Below are positions 10,474-22,703 of a DNA stretch of 64,000 nt, in pieces. Both the position numbers and the translations under genes were made by a program. The notes under the pieces are model-generated. The model saw nothing but the letters and a program-made list of their open reading frames with translations. It was not told the origin of the DNA and ran no database searches. How positions within the stretch are numbered: position 1 is the stretch's first letter; each line of letters opens with the position of its first letter. The DNA is from Labyrinthula sp. Ha (lineage: Eukaryota; Sar; Bigyra; Labyrinthulida; Labyrinthulaceae), in contig JAALGZ010000036.1 in NCBI GenBank assembly GCA_015227615.1, positions 124,001 to 188,000 of the forward strand. The letters run 5' to 3'.

Positions 10474-11805
10474 TGTATCATTTTCTTTTGTTGTGAAGTG
10501 GTTTTCAATATGCATAAGATAGTTTTTATACGTTTTTGCCCTGTTCTATACCACAATGTTGAATTACCACAATTAATAAATGGGAACTTCTATTTCACGC
10601 ATCAAATACATACCGGGAAAACGCCAAGGTTTACACCTGGATCAAGTGATACAACAAGAACTTAAAGGAATAAAAGATGAAACTTTTAAGATCGTAGCTA
10701 TTGGAGGTAAGTTTTTTTTTTGTAACTTATAGGAGAGGACCATGGAAGAAGGTCTATTCAAAGGAACTTCCACAGTTTGACAAGCGAGGAAGACCCAAAG
10801 TACTTTACATAAATTATTTAACTTAGTGAACATTGGAAAAAACTAGTATCTGATTTTGCTGAAATATTCTTCATATATATGGAAGAAGTTTTGTCATATT
10901 TTTCGTTTGAAGATATAATTAAGACTCCAAATCTCGAAAGTACAAAAAGTTAATCTTCAAATTTAGGCGGATTAAAAGAAATAAAAAATGCTATGTATTG
11001 GAAAAATAGAATTTCAACAATAAATCTTGCAACAAATATAACTGTTCAGTCTTTGTTGAAGAAATTTTTGTTACTTGTACGAGAAGAAGAGTTATTAAAG
11101 CGTGTTATTCAAGACAAGTAACATATTGTATTTTCTTATTCTTAGCAACTTATATTATTATGGTTTTCAAATTATTGATTTTATTTATCTATTTAACTTA
11201 TTTTCTGCACAAAGTATTCTTGAAGGTTCTGCAAAATGTGGAAATCACTTCAAAAGAAGGGTTGGTTTATATGTGAATAAAGGAAACGTTGGAAAAAGGA
11301 AGATAGAGCTTGTGAACTTAAATCTATCGCAGCAGTATTTAAGAAGAAAAATTTTTCATATACTAGATGAAACAAATATGTTCTTATTTTGTGTGCCTCT
11401 TATTGACTTGCTTTCTTCAATGAGTAAAGGCTTTGATTTTACATTTTTTGAGGAGTCTCTTCTTAGGTTTCGAAATATATTCAAATATGCAATAGATAGA
11501 GAAATATCTATTTCAATCTTCTTTAACAATTTCAACTTATTTTATAATAAGTATTTCATAGAAGGAATTCCTTTGGTTGAAGTTTCTAACTTTAGAACTC
11601 CTCCTGTTTATGACGAAGAAGAAAATTCTGATCTATCCTGTACTAAAGCAAGAGAGTGGATTCTAGAACTTTTCTTACGAGAAATTCCACCAAAATATAG
11701 AGAACCAATATCAATTTGCTTTGGAACTGCTATTTCAAGTCAAGAAGTCTTTGATACAGTTATACGAGATCTTGTTTGTTACGAGGTGCTCAAGTATCCT
11801 TACCT
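10474..11805 (+). repeat. Inverted repeat arm A (1332 bp)
   Basis: The reverse complement of this segment matches 13715-15046. Both arms are 1332 bp and the spacer is about 1.9 kb. Coding and intron sequence is essentially identical where compared; only the adjacent codon pair in exon 2 was seen to differ. The ~100 bp before the start codon differ at roughly ten or more positions. Similarity stops inside the last codons of the gene, at the codons for KYPYL. Confidence 0.93.
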
Positions 11806-11827
11806 CCATTCTCGCCCCTCTACTTAA
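10580..11827 (+). CDS. G-protein-alpha-like protein with lost GTP-binding motifs, copy A
   Basis: Five exons (10580-10706, 10733-10799, 10827-10939, 10967-11117, 11146-11827) with introns of 26, 27, 27 and 28 nt give an unbroken 379-aa protein, close to the ~350 aa of G-alpha subunits. It begins MGTSIS, a good N-myristoylation site like that of G-alpha-i. The P-loop position reads GGEDHGRRS (residues 42-50) instead of GAGESGKST. The switch II region reads NLNLSQQYLRRK (about 210-221) where D-x-G-G-Q is expected, NKKD is NNFN (280-283) and TCAT is FGTA (345-348). Around these, the pattern fits: LFCVPLIDLL, EESLLRFRNIF, ISISIFFNNFNLF, VFDTVIRDLV. It probably cannot bind GTP normally. I infer membrane-anchored signalling or decoy function. 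The C-terminal tail after KYPYL is HSRPST. Confidence 0.75.
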
Positions 11828-12472
11828 GTTGAAATGACTACAGCGAGAGAAAAACTTAAAAACTAAAGCCAATAGATATAAATAACATAACGTTGGATTT
11901 TACCTCGAATAGCTGTGTCTATCTAATTTTTATTCAGTATGGAATCGAATGTTAACATGAGGTCAGAAAATGGTCTAAGAATTTTGTTGAAGTTACGCTT
12001 TTGCAACAGTTTTTTATTTTAAAGCCAGGTAATTATATAGATTCTATTTTCTATAATAGATTCTTATCCATAAGTGTTCTGTCACTATATATTCAGAGCC
12101 ATATATTATAATTGTTTTGAATGTTTACCTAGTTTGTTTTCAGAGTATTAATTTTTAAGTTGTATTTGCTTCTATTTATACTGCTAAGAGCTGTTTAGAT
12201 TTATAGTACTTCAAAACCCTTTCTGATATTATTTCCGGAATAGTTTATGTGGCCTTAAGATCATCTTGAACAATAACTATATTCTTAAAAAAAAACTTGT
12301 TAAAGTTTTTTAGTCTTTGATAAGTCTATTATCAACTATCAAATATCAGTTTTTTGATATTATCACTTTCTGTGCCCAAAATAAATATGGATAAATGTTT
12401 ACAAAACAGACATTTGTAAGAAAACAAAGAGAGAAAATCTTCTGACTAAAACAAAGAACAAGTATTTTGATA
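11828..12472. other. Spacer upstream of the 313-aa family gene
   Basis: No coding sequence seen. GTGCCCAAAA at 12372-12381 is a nine-of-ten match to the reverse of TTTTGGGCAA and lies 91 bp before the ATG at 12473, so it may be that gene's promoter element. Confidence 0.5.
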
Positions 12473-13414
12473 ATGGAGAGTACATGTGATACTGAGAAAA
12501 AATATGTCATTCTATACTTAGATTCTACTTTTTTAAGGGGTCTAGTGAAAGTTCAGTCTGTAGGGGTGAGGTTGGAAGTTAGAAAAACAATCTTTGAACT
12601 CCTTAACTTCACAGCTCATAACAAAAACATACAAAATGCGACCAATGGATCCAAATTTTACCTCTCTTCTGATGGTTTTTCAACAATTCACCAACTGAGA
12701 TTCAATAATCATTCTGACTTATTGAAAAGACTCACTTTTTCTTTACAACAGATTCTTCCACAAGAGAAAGTCTCTAAGCTAGTTTTAGTATTCAATTTCG
12801 AGGAATATTTTTCACTACGAAATTTCAACCTTAATTTTATATTTCGATATTTTAGCTCAAAATTTAATTTTGAAATATTCGACTTAGCAAGAAAGTATTA
12901 CAACAGTTTACTTTCCAAGACTTCTATTTTAAAATCTTGGTGCTTTTTTTCTGAATTTTCAGACAACATTACTTTGGAAAAAATTCTGTTTGAAAGCTCT
13001 GTTTATTTTGAAAAGGAATTTGATTTGTACCTGGGTGGTATGCTATCAAAACGAATACCTAGAATACTCCAAAATTTGAGAACTCCTGTAAGAATTATGG
13101 ATCTGAGGATTAATAATATAAATTTAGGAAAGGGAGCTATTGTAGTTTATCAGCTAGTTGATAGTCAACTTTTGGAACAAATAAAATCTCTCTCTATTTC
13201 AAGATATACTGGTAGATATGTAGAAACTTATGTACTACAAAAATTGATTAATACACCATTAACGAAAGTAAGAACTTTTGTAGTAAAAGCAAATCCAAAT
13301 ATCACTGTTTATCTCAGACACTTCATTTGGAAGATGAACCAAAAGTTTTCAGGTTTAGAGATTAAGGGAACGAGCTCAACTCATGTGATTGAAGCTTGGA
13401 AACCGTTTGCTTAA
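12473..13414 (+). CDS. Member 1 of a dispersed ~315-aa protein family
   Basis: A 313-aa intronless frame; the ATG at 12473 is chosen because the longer frame (from 12467) starts with TTG. It has no signal peptide or membrane helix. The protein begins with a hydrophobic strand (KYVILYLDSTFLRGLVKV) and is rich in Leu, Phe, Asn and Ser. It aligns by eye with the proteins at 22824 and 57231 at three anchors: a strand motif KLVLVFNFEEYF, a SWCFFSEFSDNITLEKI segment, and SKRIPRILQNL followed by IMDLRI. The regular spacing of Leu/Ile suggests a repeat-built alpha/beta fold such as a divergent leucine-rich protein, which is inference. It sits in the spacer between the two inverted G-alpha-like copies. 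Confidence 0.8.
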   Translation: MESTCDTEKKYVILYLDSTFLRGLVKVQSVGVRLEVRKTIFELLNFTAHNKNIQNATNGSKFYLSSDGFSTIHQLRFNNHSDLLKRLTFSLQQILPQEKVSKLVLVFNFEEYFSLRNFNLNFIFRYFSSKFNFEIFDLARKYYNSLLSKTSILKSWCFFSEFSDNITLEKILFESSVYFEKEFDLYLGGMLSKRIPRILQNLRTPVRIMDLRINNINLGKGAIVVYQLVDSQLLEQIKSLSISRYTGRYVETYVLQKLINTPLTKVRTFVVKANPNITVYLRHFIWKMNQKFSGLEIKGTSSTHVIEAWKPFA

Positions 13415-13695
13415 ACTACTCTTTGCCTTGTAATCAACCTTCAAAGGCGGAGTATATGCTGTTAAGCGCGAATAGCACACTCTCTTTATATATAATAGAA
13501 AGTTATTTTGAACTATAAATTAAAAACTAAATGAATATGAAAAGAATAATTACAAAAAGTTTTTTTCTTAGAATAAGTACTCAAGAAAGAGTATCAAACG
13601 CATTTAATAAGTGAAATCAAGGAAAAAAATTATTACTGCTGCAAACCAGTTACAATTGTTTACTTTCTGTTTCTCTAGGGTTCAGATCCTTAATT

Positions 13696-14940
13696 CTAAT
13701 GATGCAAACGCGGAAGGTAAGGATACTTGAGCACCTCGTAACAAACAAGATCTCGTATAACTGTATCAAAGACTTCTTGACTTGAAATAGCAGTTCCAAA
13801 GCAAATTGATATTGGTTCTCTATATTTTGGTGGAATTTCTCGTAAGAAAAGTTCTAGAATCCACTCTCTTGCTTTAGTACAGGATAGATCAGAATTTTCT
13901 TCTTCGTCATAAACAGGAGGAGTTCTAAAGTTAGAAACTTCAACCAAAGGAATTCCTTCTATGAAATACTTATTATAAAATAAGTTGAAATTGTTAAAGA
14001 AGATTGAAATAGATATTTCTCTATCTATTGCATATTTGAATATATTTCGAAACCTAAGAAGAGACTCCTCAAAAAATGTAAAATCAAAGCCTTTACTCAT
14101 TGAAGAAAGCAAGTCAATAAGAGGCACACAAAATAAGAACATATTTGTTTCATCTAGTATATGAAAAATTTTTCTTCTTAAATACTGCTGCGATAGATTT
14201 AAGTTCACAAGCTCTATCTTCCTTTTTCCAACGTTTCCTTTATTCACATATAAACCAACCCTTCTTTTGAAGTGATTTCCACATTTTGCAGAACCTTCAA
14301 GAATACTTTGTGCAGAAAATAAGTTAAATAGATAAATAAAATCAATAATTTGAAAACCATAATAATATAAGTTGCTAAGAATAAGAAAATACAATATGTT
14401 ACTTGTCTTGAATAACACGCTTTAATAACTCTTCTTCTCGTACAAGTAACAAAAATTTCTTCAACAAAGACTGAACAGTTATATTTGTTGCAAGATTTAT
14501 TGTTGAAATTCTATTTTTCCAATACATAGCATTTTTTATTTCTTTTAATCCGCCTAAATTTGAAGATTAACTTTTTGTACTTTCGAGATTTGGAGTCTTA
14601 ATTATATCTTCAAACGAAAAATATGACAAAACTTCTTCCATATATATGAAGAATATTTCAGCAAAATCAGATACTAGTTTTTTCCAATGTTCACTAAGTT
14701 AAATAATTTATGTAAAGTACTTTGGTTTTTCCTCGCTTGTCAAACTGTGGAAGTTCCTTTGAATAGACCTTCTTCCATGGTCCTCTCCTATAAGTTACAA
14801 AAAAAAAACTTACCTCCAATAGCTACGATCTTAAAAGTTTCATCTTTTATTCCTTTAAGTTCTTGTTGTATCACTTGATCCAGGTGTAAACCTTGGCGTT
14901 TTCCCGGTATGTATTTGATGCGTGAAATAGAAGTTCCCAT
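13696..14940 (-). CDS. G-protein-alpha-like protein with lost GTP-binding motifs, copy B
   Basis: The mirror copy: exons 14814-14940, 14721-14787, 14581-14693, 14403-14553 and 13696-14374 on the minus strand, with introns at the same places and lengths as copy A, give 378 aa. The protein is identical to copy A except that residue 63 is Lys instead of Asp (two base changes in one codon) and the tail after KYPYL reads PRLHH. The same degenerate P-loop, switch II, NNFN and FGTA motifs are present. Both copies are intact, which argues against simple pseudogenes, though the duplication may be too recent to tell. Its promoter has diverged more than its coding sequence and lacks the TTTTTGCCC stretch found before copy A (10533-10541). 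It converges toward the 313-aa gene. Confidence 0.75.
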
Positions 14941-15046
14941 TTATTAATTGTGGTAATTCAACATTGTGGTCTAGAAGACGACAAGAACCTATAAAAACTA
15001 TCTTATACATATTGAAAAACACTTCACAACTAAAGAAAATGATACA
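13715..15046 (-). repeat. Inverted repeat arm B (1332 bp)
   Basis: This is the reverse-complement partner of 10474-11805. Its lower edge (13715) falls in the last coding codons of copy B; its upper edge lies about 106 bp upstream of that gene's start codon. The flanks beyond both edges are unrelated to those of arm A. I saw no target-site duplication or transposon end. Confidence 0.93.
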
Positions 15047-18000
15047 CTATTATTTTATTTAATGAATATATTTTTTTTTAATTTGAGTTTTGGGACCGGA
15101 GGAATACTCTTTATTCTATTCAGATCTCGTTTTCATTATTTGAAATAGTAGGATTGTTCATAGAAAGTCCTGTGTCGAAACCAAAGAGGGGCTATTTTCC
15201 ATCTATAAAACAATTTTATCAATGTTAAAAGTTATAATAACGGTTTTATTTCATAAAATCTCTAAAATTTATCTCACTTGAAGTGCCTTAAGTAATAAAA
15301 GACTTCGATCAAAGGTCATTACTATCACTACAACCATAGTACTCAACCTCTGCTTGCAGGTCGCACAAGAATTGATTTTTGTAGTTATTATTATATCTAT
15401 TAAAAAAATGTCTTAGTGACAAATATATTTGAATTCTACATACAATCTATCAAAAGATCCTAGTTTTCATGGGAATCGTGAATGGTATTTTAAACAATTA
15501 TCTAATCTCTGTTTTTATGATATTTCGATCAGGAAGCAAAAGCGTTACTTCCACAATTACTAAATTCATGGATATACAACATTTTTATTGAATTTACATG
15601 ACAATTTTAACGAAGAATAAGAGTATTGAAGTTATAAATATTTATTTGAGTAGAGGGTGCTAGTTGTAGATTTTTATGGGTGTACGCAGCAGTGTTTCCT
15701 GCAAAAATTCAGAAGCCACTGTAGTATAAAGAATAAATCTATAATCTACCCCTAGGTATTAATCTTATATACCTTAATTAATATAAGCTACCTCGCTATA
15801 TTCTTGAAAGTTAGATAATCCTTCCCTGTTACTCCTTTGACACTTTTATGATTTGCTTAGTTTATGGAATGCTTACTCGGTTTCTATTCTAGAAGATAAA
15901 ATTGCTCTAGAAAATTCAAATAGAGCTTTTTGTTGCATATGTTTTTAATCTCATACTTTCTCTCGGCAATATTAAGTCATTAAGAGAAAGTAACAGCTTT
16001 ACTTGAATTATAATACACATTCATATTACATGACAATTATTAATGAATATAAAGCTTTTGTTTACATTAAAATGAATAGAGTTTGTTTCCATTATTCCAG
16101 CTTAAAGTACCAGTATATATGTTAATATATCCACTTATCGCTTCCTTTGCAATAAATTTCTAATTATAGAACTAAGAAAACAAGAGCACTTTAAGGAACA
16201 CACGTAAAAGTTGGTCCTAGATAATCATTCATGTCCATAGTAGAGTTTACCTATGGCTAATACAATCTACAATCATTTTCTGTGATTTATCAATGTAGAG
16301 TTAAAATTTTATTCAAGTTACAAATATATTGCTAAAAAATTGTTCAATTGCCAAGAGCTAAACTTATTCTCCCTTAAATGCTACATATACCAGAAGGATC
16401 AAATAACACAAGAAGCCTACGGAAGACCAGATGAATCAAAATATATAGTGGCCATTCGCAAGGAAAACTCTAAATGAAAATCTTGCATCTATTGATGAAC
16501 TAATAAATGTTGCTTGGTTACATACTGTTCGATAAAGCCTTAACTTTATAAAGATATTTTATGTTCTTAAATATATCCTTGTACAAATTGGAACAATTTA
16601 TAGCGACTCCCTAATGTGTCTACTCTATCCACCTACCCAATCAAAAGAAACAACAAAAAATTCAAACATTGAAATTCAGGTGCAAACCAAATCTCACATT
16701 TTCCAAACATTTTCCAAGTTTAATGCCTCGCTTCAATTAAGCTCATTGAACTATTGTTCAGCCAAACTTCCCTGTGGTCTCAAAGTTTATCGTAGAAAAA
16801 AACGCTTCAGTTTTTGTCTCTAGTATTGATGTAGCAAAATATATGTTTTCAAAGGAAGTAAGCACTTTTGGCAAGATTTTAACCGCTATGATTTCGGTAT
16901 TAATGGGAATTTTATTCAGCGAAATTTGATAAGGTGAAATTGTGGACATCCGTCGAGTCTTTCAGTGCAGACAGAAATGCATCATTATCATCCCTGTTTG
17001 TAAATATTTACGAGTTAGAGCCTAGAAAACTAAAAGAAGCCATTTCTAATACTTCATTTTAATTAAATGGATTTAGACTTCTAAAATTCACGTTATCTAC
17101 TTCGTGTTCAATTTAACGCAGACAGTAATAATTACTTATATTTCTCAACTTCCAAACGTGGAATACGACCTATAGAATAACTTTAATTGGATTGAACTAT
17201 TTCTACACAGTAAATTAATCCCTCAGATACAACCTCGCGTTAAGTTTAGAACCAATATTTGGCAACCGCATTACGTCGAATTAGATTTTTTATTTGTACG
17301 CCTACCACAAGATGAGATTTGATTTTATTCGATAATTCTAATACGCTTTTTCTTAATTGTGATGGATACAACTTTGATTATATAGCTCTTAGATTAATTC
17401 AATTCTTGTTTTCTCAAGAATTTGTTCAGATATGCTTGGAAAATGTATCCAAATATTTACACATACCCACTTATAAATTTAATAACTGTAGTGACATTTG
17501 GGTTTGCAGCATATCTAAATTTGTTATTCCTTGCACTATAACTAAAACAGTAGTAGAACCTTTATTATATTGCCAGGATAGAATTTTCTATTAATATATG
17601 TTGAGAGCTATCTTTTCATTTATGAAAATGATATCAAGCTATTGCTCTTGTGTAAAGGTTAGAAGCTTAAAATATTAATACCGCAGCTGGGAGTTATTTG
17701 TTAAAGATATATAGTTAGAATCTATATTCATAGAAAAAGATGCTCGGTTATATAGTTTTTAGTATGGAGGTTTACACAGGGGTTTCATTGACTTTAACTT
17801 CATGAAAAAGGATTCAAGATGTTTTTTCTTTTATATTAAGTTAGGCTTCGGCTATATGTATATTTCGGTCTACATTTCTAGATTTTGCATAACAGTATGT
17901 CGTTTCCCCTATACATTTGCCTGGAAACTTACAATATGGAAATTATAGGATACCTTTTCCATATGAGTATTTAACGACGTTTCTTGCTATCTGTCCTCTG

Positions 18001-21000
18001 TAAAAGGAGCATACAACTATAATACAATATAGTTTTTGGTGGCTGACCTTTAAGAAAGCAATTATCAAGGCCTATTATTCGGGAAATGCTCGAAGATTAC
18101 ACATTGTAGTAATCTCTTAACTCAAAAAGCCATATACTTTAGCCCACTTAAATCAATTATCTTAGACTCTGTATCAATTTAAGGAATTAACTGAGGTAAC
18201 CGTTTTAACTACCTATAAGACAGGTAGATTTAATGACTAAGTACTTTTTTATTCTCTTCTCCTGATTTAGTTTGCTTTGGAGACTGGATTCTGAAACGCA
18301 GTGGATGTTTGGAGTACCTTTAGTGAATGGTTGCCTTTGGCGAAATCTCCTCCCTAGAAATGGAGAACAGAAAACTAATACAAATCTGAGAGCTCTATCT
18401 AATGTGTAGTCGTTAACGTTATCAGAACATTGCAAGTGCCCTGCTTGTGTGTTTTGAGCTGTATGGAGATGATCTGGAGGAGTCTAAGTAATTTCACCGT
18501 GGTGCTCTGGTCTTTAAGCGATACCTACCTTCTAGTTATCTGCTATCTTGATTACATCAGAAGATATTTGACTTTTCCTCAGGAGAGGTGAAAGTATATA
18601 GTTCCTGACAATTTCTTGAAGTTAAATGTCCAGTTCATGTATTATCTGCTGTGTACTTTGATATTTATGACATTTAAGGATTTACAACCACCCCAATTAC
18701 AGTTACAATATTAGAGGGTTAATTAGGAATTTTCATCCATTCTTCACACGAGTGGCGCACTAACCACTAAGGTTTCATAACTAAAATTCATATTAAGTAG
18801 GTTTCTTATTATTCAATCTTTTCCTTTGCTTTTTTTGCTCATTTTTGCTCACACTTATTCTATATTGATTGGTTTTCCAACCAAATCCTGGTACTCTGAG
18901 CGGTTGATAGGGAAACACTATTTGATTGATGTTTATCAGCTGCATCTCATTCAGAACAGTACACATCCTAAAAACTAATATTGAATAATAGCTGAAAAAC
19001 GATAAAAAAAATTTAACTCGTCAACATCTAGAATGAGTATTCCAGGGTTGCAATGGCTCTAATTTAGTAAACATATCTCAGAATGAGCATTGGCCAATCG
19101 CTTCATCAAGTTTACACCAGATATTTATAGTTCTAAGCGATTTCATGATACCAGTTCTCGCTATAAATTATTGTAAAAATGAGTTTTCGCATAATACGGG
19201 CTGGGTTGAGATAGGTGTTTTTTTATTTATGTGATTTTGAAGAAGACATACTGACGTTATTTGATGCAAATTTTGAGGTCACATGATATTCTTTTAAAGG
19301 TTTTACTGATCTACCCAGGGAGTGTGTGGAGAGCGTTATAGGCGAAGGAGTTGCTCTCAGCTACTACTCTGAGATTTTCCTCTGTTATATTTTAGTTATT
19401 ATACATTTCCCCATTCACTACGAATAACTTCTCACTGTGTTCTAGTTGGTTCAAGAATACAGTTTTTTGCTGCCTTTTAATTTTTCCTCTTATTATCCCA
19501 GGTTGATATCGAGCTTGTATGAACATGTTCAAGCTATTGAGTTAGGAAGAAAGAAGCTTTTGTCCCATCCAAGCCTTCTGAAAGAGAATGGCACATGAAT
19601 CAAGCTCATAAAGGTAGATTTTAAATGGATAAATAAGCGTGTTGAATTCTTGTTATGCTGGTTGCTGAGGATATCTGCTGAAATCACTGCATGATGAGAT
19701 TTTTTTCGGTAACTTAGTGTTAAATTTATAGAGGTGGGTGGATGATATCCGACTAGTATATTCCTTGATATTATTGTCTTAATCCACAAGAATTTCATTG
19801 GAGGGTATGATGGAGGAATGTGTCTGCTGTTGGACAGATTTCCTACATCATCGTATGTGATAGATTGGGATCATGATGCAACTTGTAGTTTTTGGATATT
19901 CACCGAAGTTACGACGGTTTAGATTTGGTTTCTGCTGGCAATGTTTTTTTATCAAAAATTCTTAAATGTATTGACTTATTTTCTACATATACATTTGCTT
20001 TTCCTATCATAATTAGGTATCATATTTTGTTTTTCTATACCAATGAGTTTCTAAAATAGATGAAAATTGCTTGGAAATATAAATTCTGACACAACTTTTA
20101 AATAGCAGAAACTTTAAACAATAAGTTAACCTTTAGCTTACAGATCTATCGTCAACTCCAGAATTCTGTGGCTGCAGACTCCAACAGGCCACAGTTGAGT
20201 GATATATGTCTCTGCCAGGAATTTCTCTGTTGCGATTGAAGGGTTAAAGATTTTTTAAGAAAATCACTTTCTCTCTTTCCCGCTGAAATCAAAGCTTTAT
20301 TTTAAAGTTATAATGCTTTTTTTATATTTTTCTGGCAGCGTGAATACGTGCTCTTTTTATTTAAACAGCAAACGTTCAGAGCAGCTCAGTTTTGACGCAG
20401 CTAGATCACCTACGTTAGCGTTATTCAAGTCCATGCAATGATCATAATTTGCTTTAGTACCCTCGGTAGCCTTTTGACTAAATGATTAGTTTACGGTTAT
20501 CGAGATTTGACATCTTTTTTTCATGATAATCATGCTCAAAAATTCCCCATCATCTCCAAAATTCTTAGTTAATGATTAATGGGAGTTCACGGCAGAACAA
20601 ATTGAATCCATGGCGATCACCAAGCACGAACATATTATCTTCTTCATACTCTCAACAGCAAAACTACTATTGATATTACCTTCTTTCTATTATGAAGTTG
20701 TCTTGCTGGATAGGATTCGTTTTATTCCTTTAGGCTTTGTTTTCTCGTGTTTTTTGTTCTTTATTTCACAAAATGTGATCCAAATTAAGACCAAAACATT
20801 GATAACGACCTAAGAGGTGTCAGTTGAAGGCCAAGGGTATAGTAGCTATATTCTAGAGATTCAACGACTGTATGAAGTGACCCAATTCTATTCAAGATAG
20901 TTTATTAGACGATTTCGAATAGCATTGGGTTCGAGTTTTACCTTTGGATGGTCCATAGGGTTTCATGTGCATTGTTATTTTTCTTCGAGTCTGAAGAAAC

Positions 21001-21700
21001 GGGTTTCCAGTTTGTCTAGGTATCTTCATGTTGTGTAACACGCTTTAGTTGTTATCCACTTTGTCTCTCTGACTTCAATCTCAAGTTCAAGCTGTATTCC
21101 GTTTTTTCGGTGGTTGGAGGATCTACAGCTAGCATGGAGTGCTGGGTATAAGAAATAGCATTCCAGTGATATTTTTCTGGGGGGTGGTCAGAGAGAGAGA
21201 GAGTTATAGAACCTATTCAATGCTATGAATGAATTGGAAGAAGGTTCACAACAGTGTTATTCTGGTCCTATGCAGAGTGTGATGGAGACGGATATGCTTG
21301 GATGGGTGGTATGTGCTCGTTGTTTCCGTTTTGGCACCCTGTTACTTTATCCTGGTGAACTAATTCCTCCAGAGCCATTCTTTCACTAAGATATTGTGGG
21401 GTTGCAGTTTTCAAAACTGTTGTTTCCCATATTGCGTTTGAATAGGTATCAACTGTTGCTTTTTCCTTGAATGTTTTGGATACTTTGTTCCATGAGGTCA
21501 CAGACATTAATTTATCTGTCCTGCATGTTGAGGTACGTATCTTAAAGACTCTAAATTTTCCTTTCAAGTTTCTTAGATAGGTTGCACAGTCTCTTAATGA
21601 TAGCAAAGGTTATTTTCTAGTTCTGGAACATTAACGGTAGTAGGGAGGGTGTCGGTATTAATGAAACCATTTCCTTGGTTTATATGTCTAAGATTGTCGA
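15047..21700. other. Long gene-poor AT-rich stretch
   Basis: No supported gene. Small ORFs at 16614, 17319, 18205, 19529, 20610 and 21268 mostly lack an ATG or similarity. From about 17.6 kb onward the sequence is slightly less AT-rich and T-rich on the plus strand, and may be further decay of the minus-strand retroelement at 21.7-22.6 kb; the minus frame at 21268-21606 lies just downstream of its reverse transcriptase. A short GA run is at 21191-21203. Confidence 0.5.
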
Positions 21701-21719
21701 TTTGAAGACATAAGTCAAC

Positions 21720-22560
21720 CAGCTCAGGCCGCTATTGTCTCTCGGTATTTTCTTTGAAACCGATGCTTCATGCAGTCCCGAGTTATTGATGGTTGCTCCT
21801 ATGCATTTCGTCTTGGTCATTCCCTACATGTTTTCGCTATTTTCTTCGATGTCTAAAACATTCTTCTCAGTAATCTGGCTATTATGTCTTGTGACTATGA
21901 AACTACAAATGCTATTGTTCTTGGACGGTTCTTTGTTCCATCGCAGTATTTAGAAGCCTAGTGGCGCTTTAAGAACCCTGGGGTTTTAGAAAAACTGGTC
22001 GTAGTTATCATAATGAAACTTCTACAGAAGTCTATTAATCAAGGCATCAGGTATTTTATATTGTTTTTGTGGGTGCTTTCTCCATGCATATTACTTTGGT
22101 TTGCTTATGTTTATCCCCAGTCCAGTACTGTACTATAGCTTCGCAAGTTGTTGCATCAGCTCTGCCGCTTGGGAGTTATTTTTTACCGATGAAAATATCT
22201 CGTCAGCTAAGAGCATGGCATCTCCTTTTTTTGTTTCCAATATTCAGGTTTTCCTACGTGTTATTTCTCAGGCAGTGTATAATGCTGTTTAGTAACAGGA
22301 TAAATAAAGTTAATGAAGAGCTCTCTCCCTGCATTGCTCCTTTGAGAGATTTGGTCTTTTTCTATTCGCTCCCGACTACAACTTCTTTCACCTTCGCTAG
22401 GCTATACAGGTATTTATTTTTTTTCAATGTTGATTTTGTCACTCTATGTTCTCTGAGAGAAAGACGAATAAAGCTGTGTGAAACCAAATCGAAGGCCTTA
22501 CTAACGTCAATACAAAGCATCTTAAGACAATTATTTACCCCATTGTTTCTCATAATTTTT
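21720..22560 (-). mobile_element. Decayed non-LTR retrotransposon: reverse transcriptase remnant
   Basis: On the minus strand, broken by frameshifts and stops, reverse-transcriptase landmarks appear in the right order. CIDVSKAFDLVSH (22553-22362 frame) matches the catalytic D-x-S-K-A-F-D block. SLKGAMQGESSSLTLFILL matches the R-G-x-x-Q-G-x-x-L-S-P block. AMLLADEIFSSV near 22190-22225 is the Y-A-D-D position, with the second catalytic Asp replaced by Glu. TKCIGATINNSGLHE near 21760-21820 matches the thumb Y-L-G-x-x-I block. No intact frame remains, so it is inactive. It is truncated before the gene at 22824. Confidence 0.75.
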
Positions 22561-22693
22561 CTTTTCTGTATTTTGATCTTTTGAGTTGTAGCATGATGTT
22601 TACCTAAGTTTGTCTAGTATGAGAATGTTCCCTCTTCTACATTTTCTCCAAAATTGGAACACACTGACCAATATGGACACGGCCGAAGGATTT

Positions 22694-22703
22694 TTTTGGG
22701 CAA
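22694..22703 (+). promoter_or_regulatory. TTTTGGGCAA element before the 316-aa family gene
   Basis: An exact ten-base match (within TTTTTTTGGGCAAA, 22691-22704), 120 bp before the ATG at 22824. Confidence 0.5.

Noticed and set aside
11102-11145. Start of the 241-codon ORF (and its mirror at 14418) as the gene start
   Set aside because: That start is TTG and lies just before or in the last intron; four upstream exons extend the frame to an ATG at 10580 (14940 in copy B).
10474-15046. The inverted repeat as a transposon with terminal inverted repeats
   Set aside because: The arms contain whole host-type genes with introns; no target-site duplication or transposase was seen.
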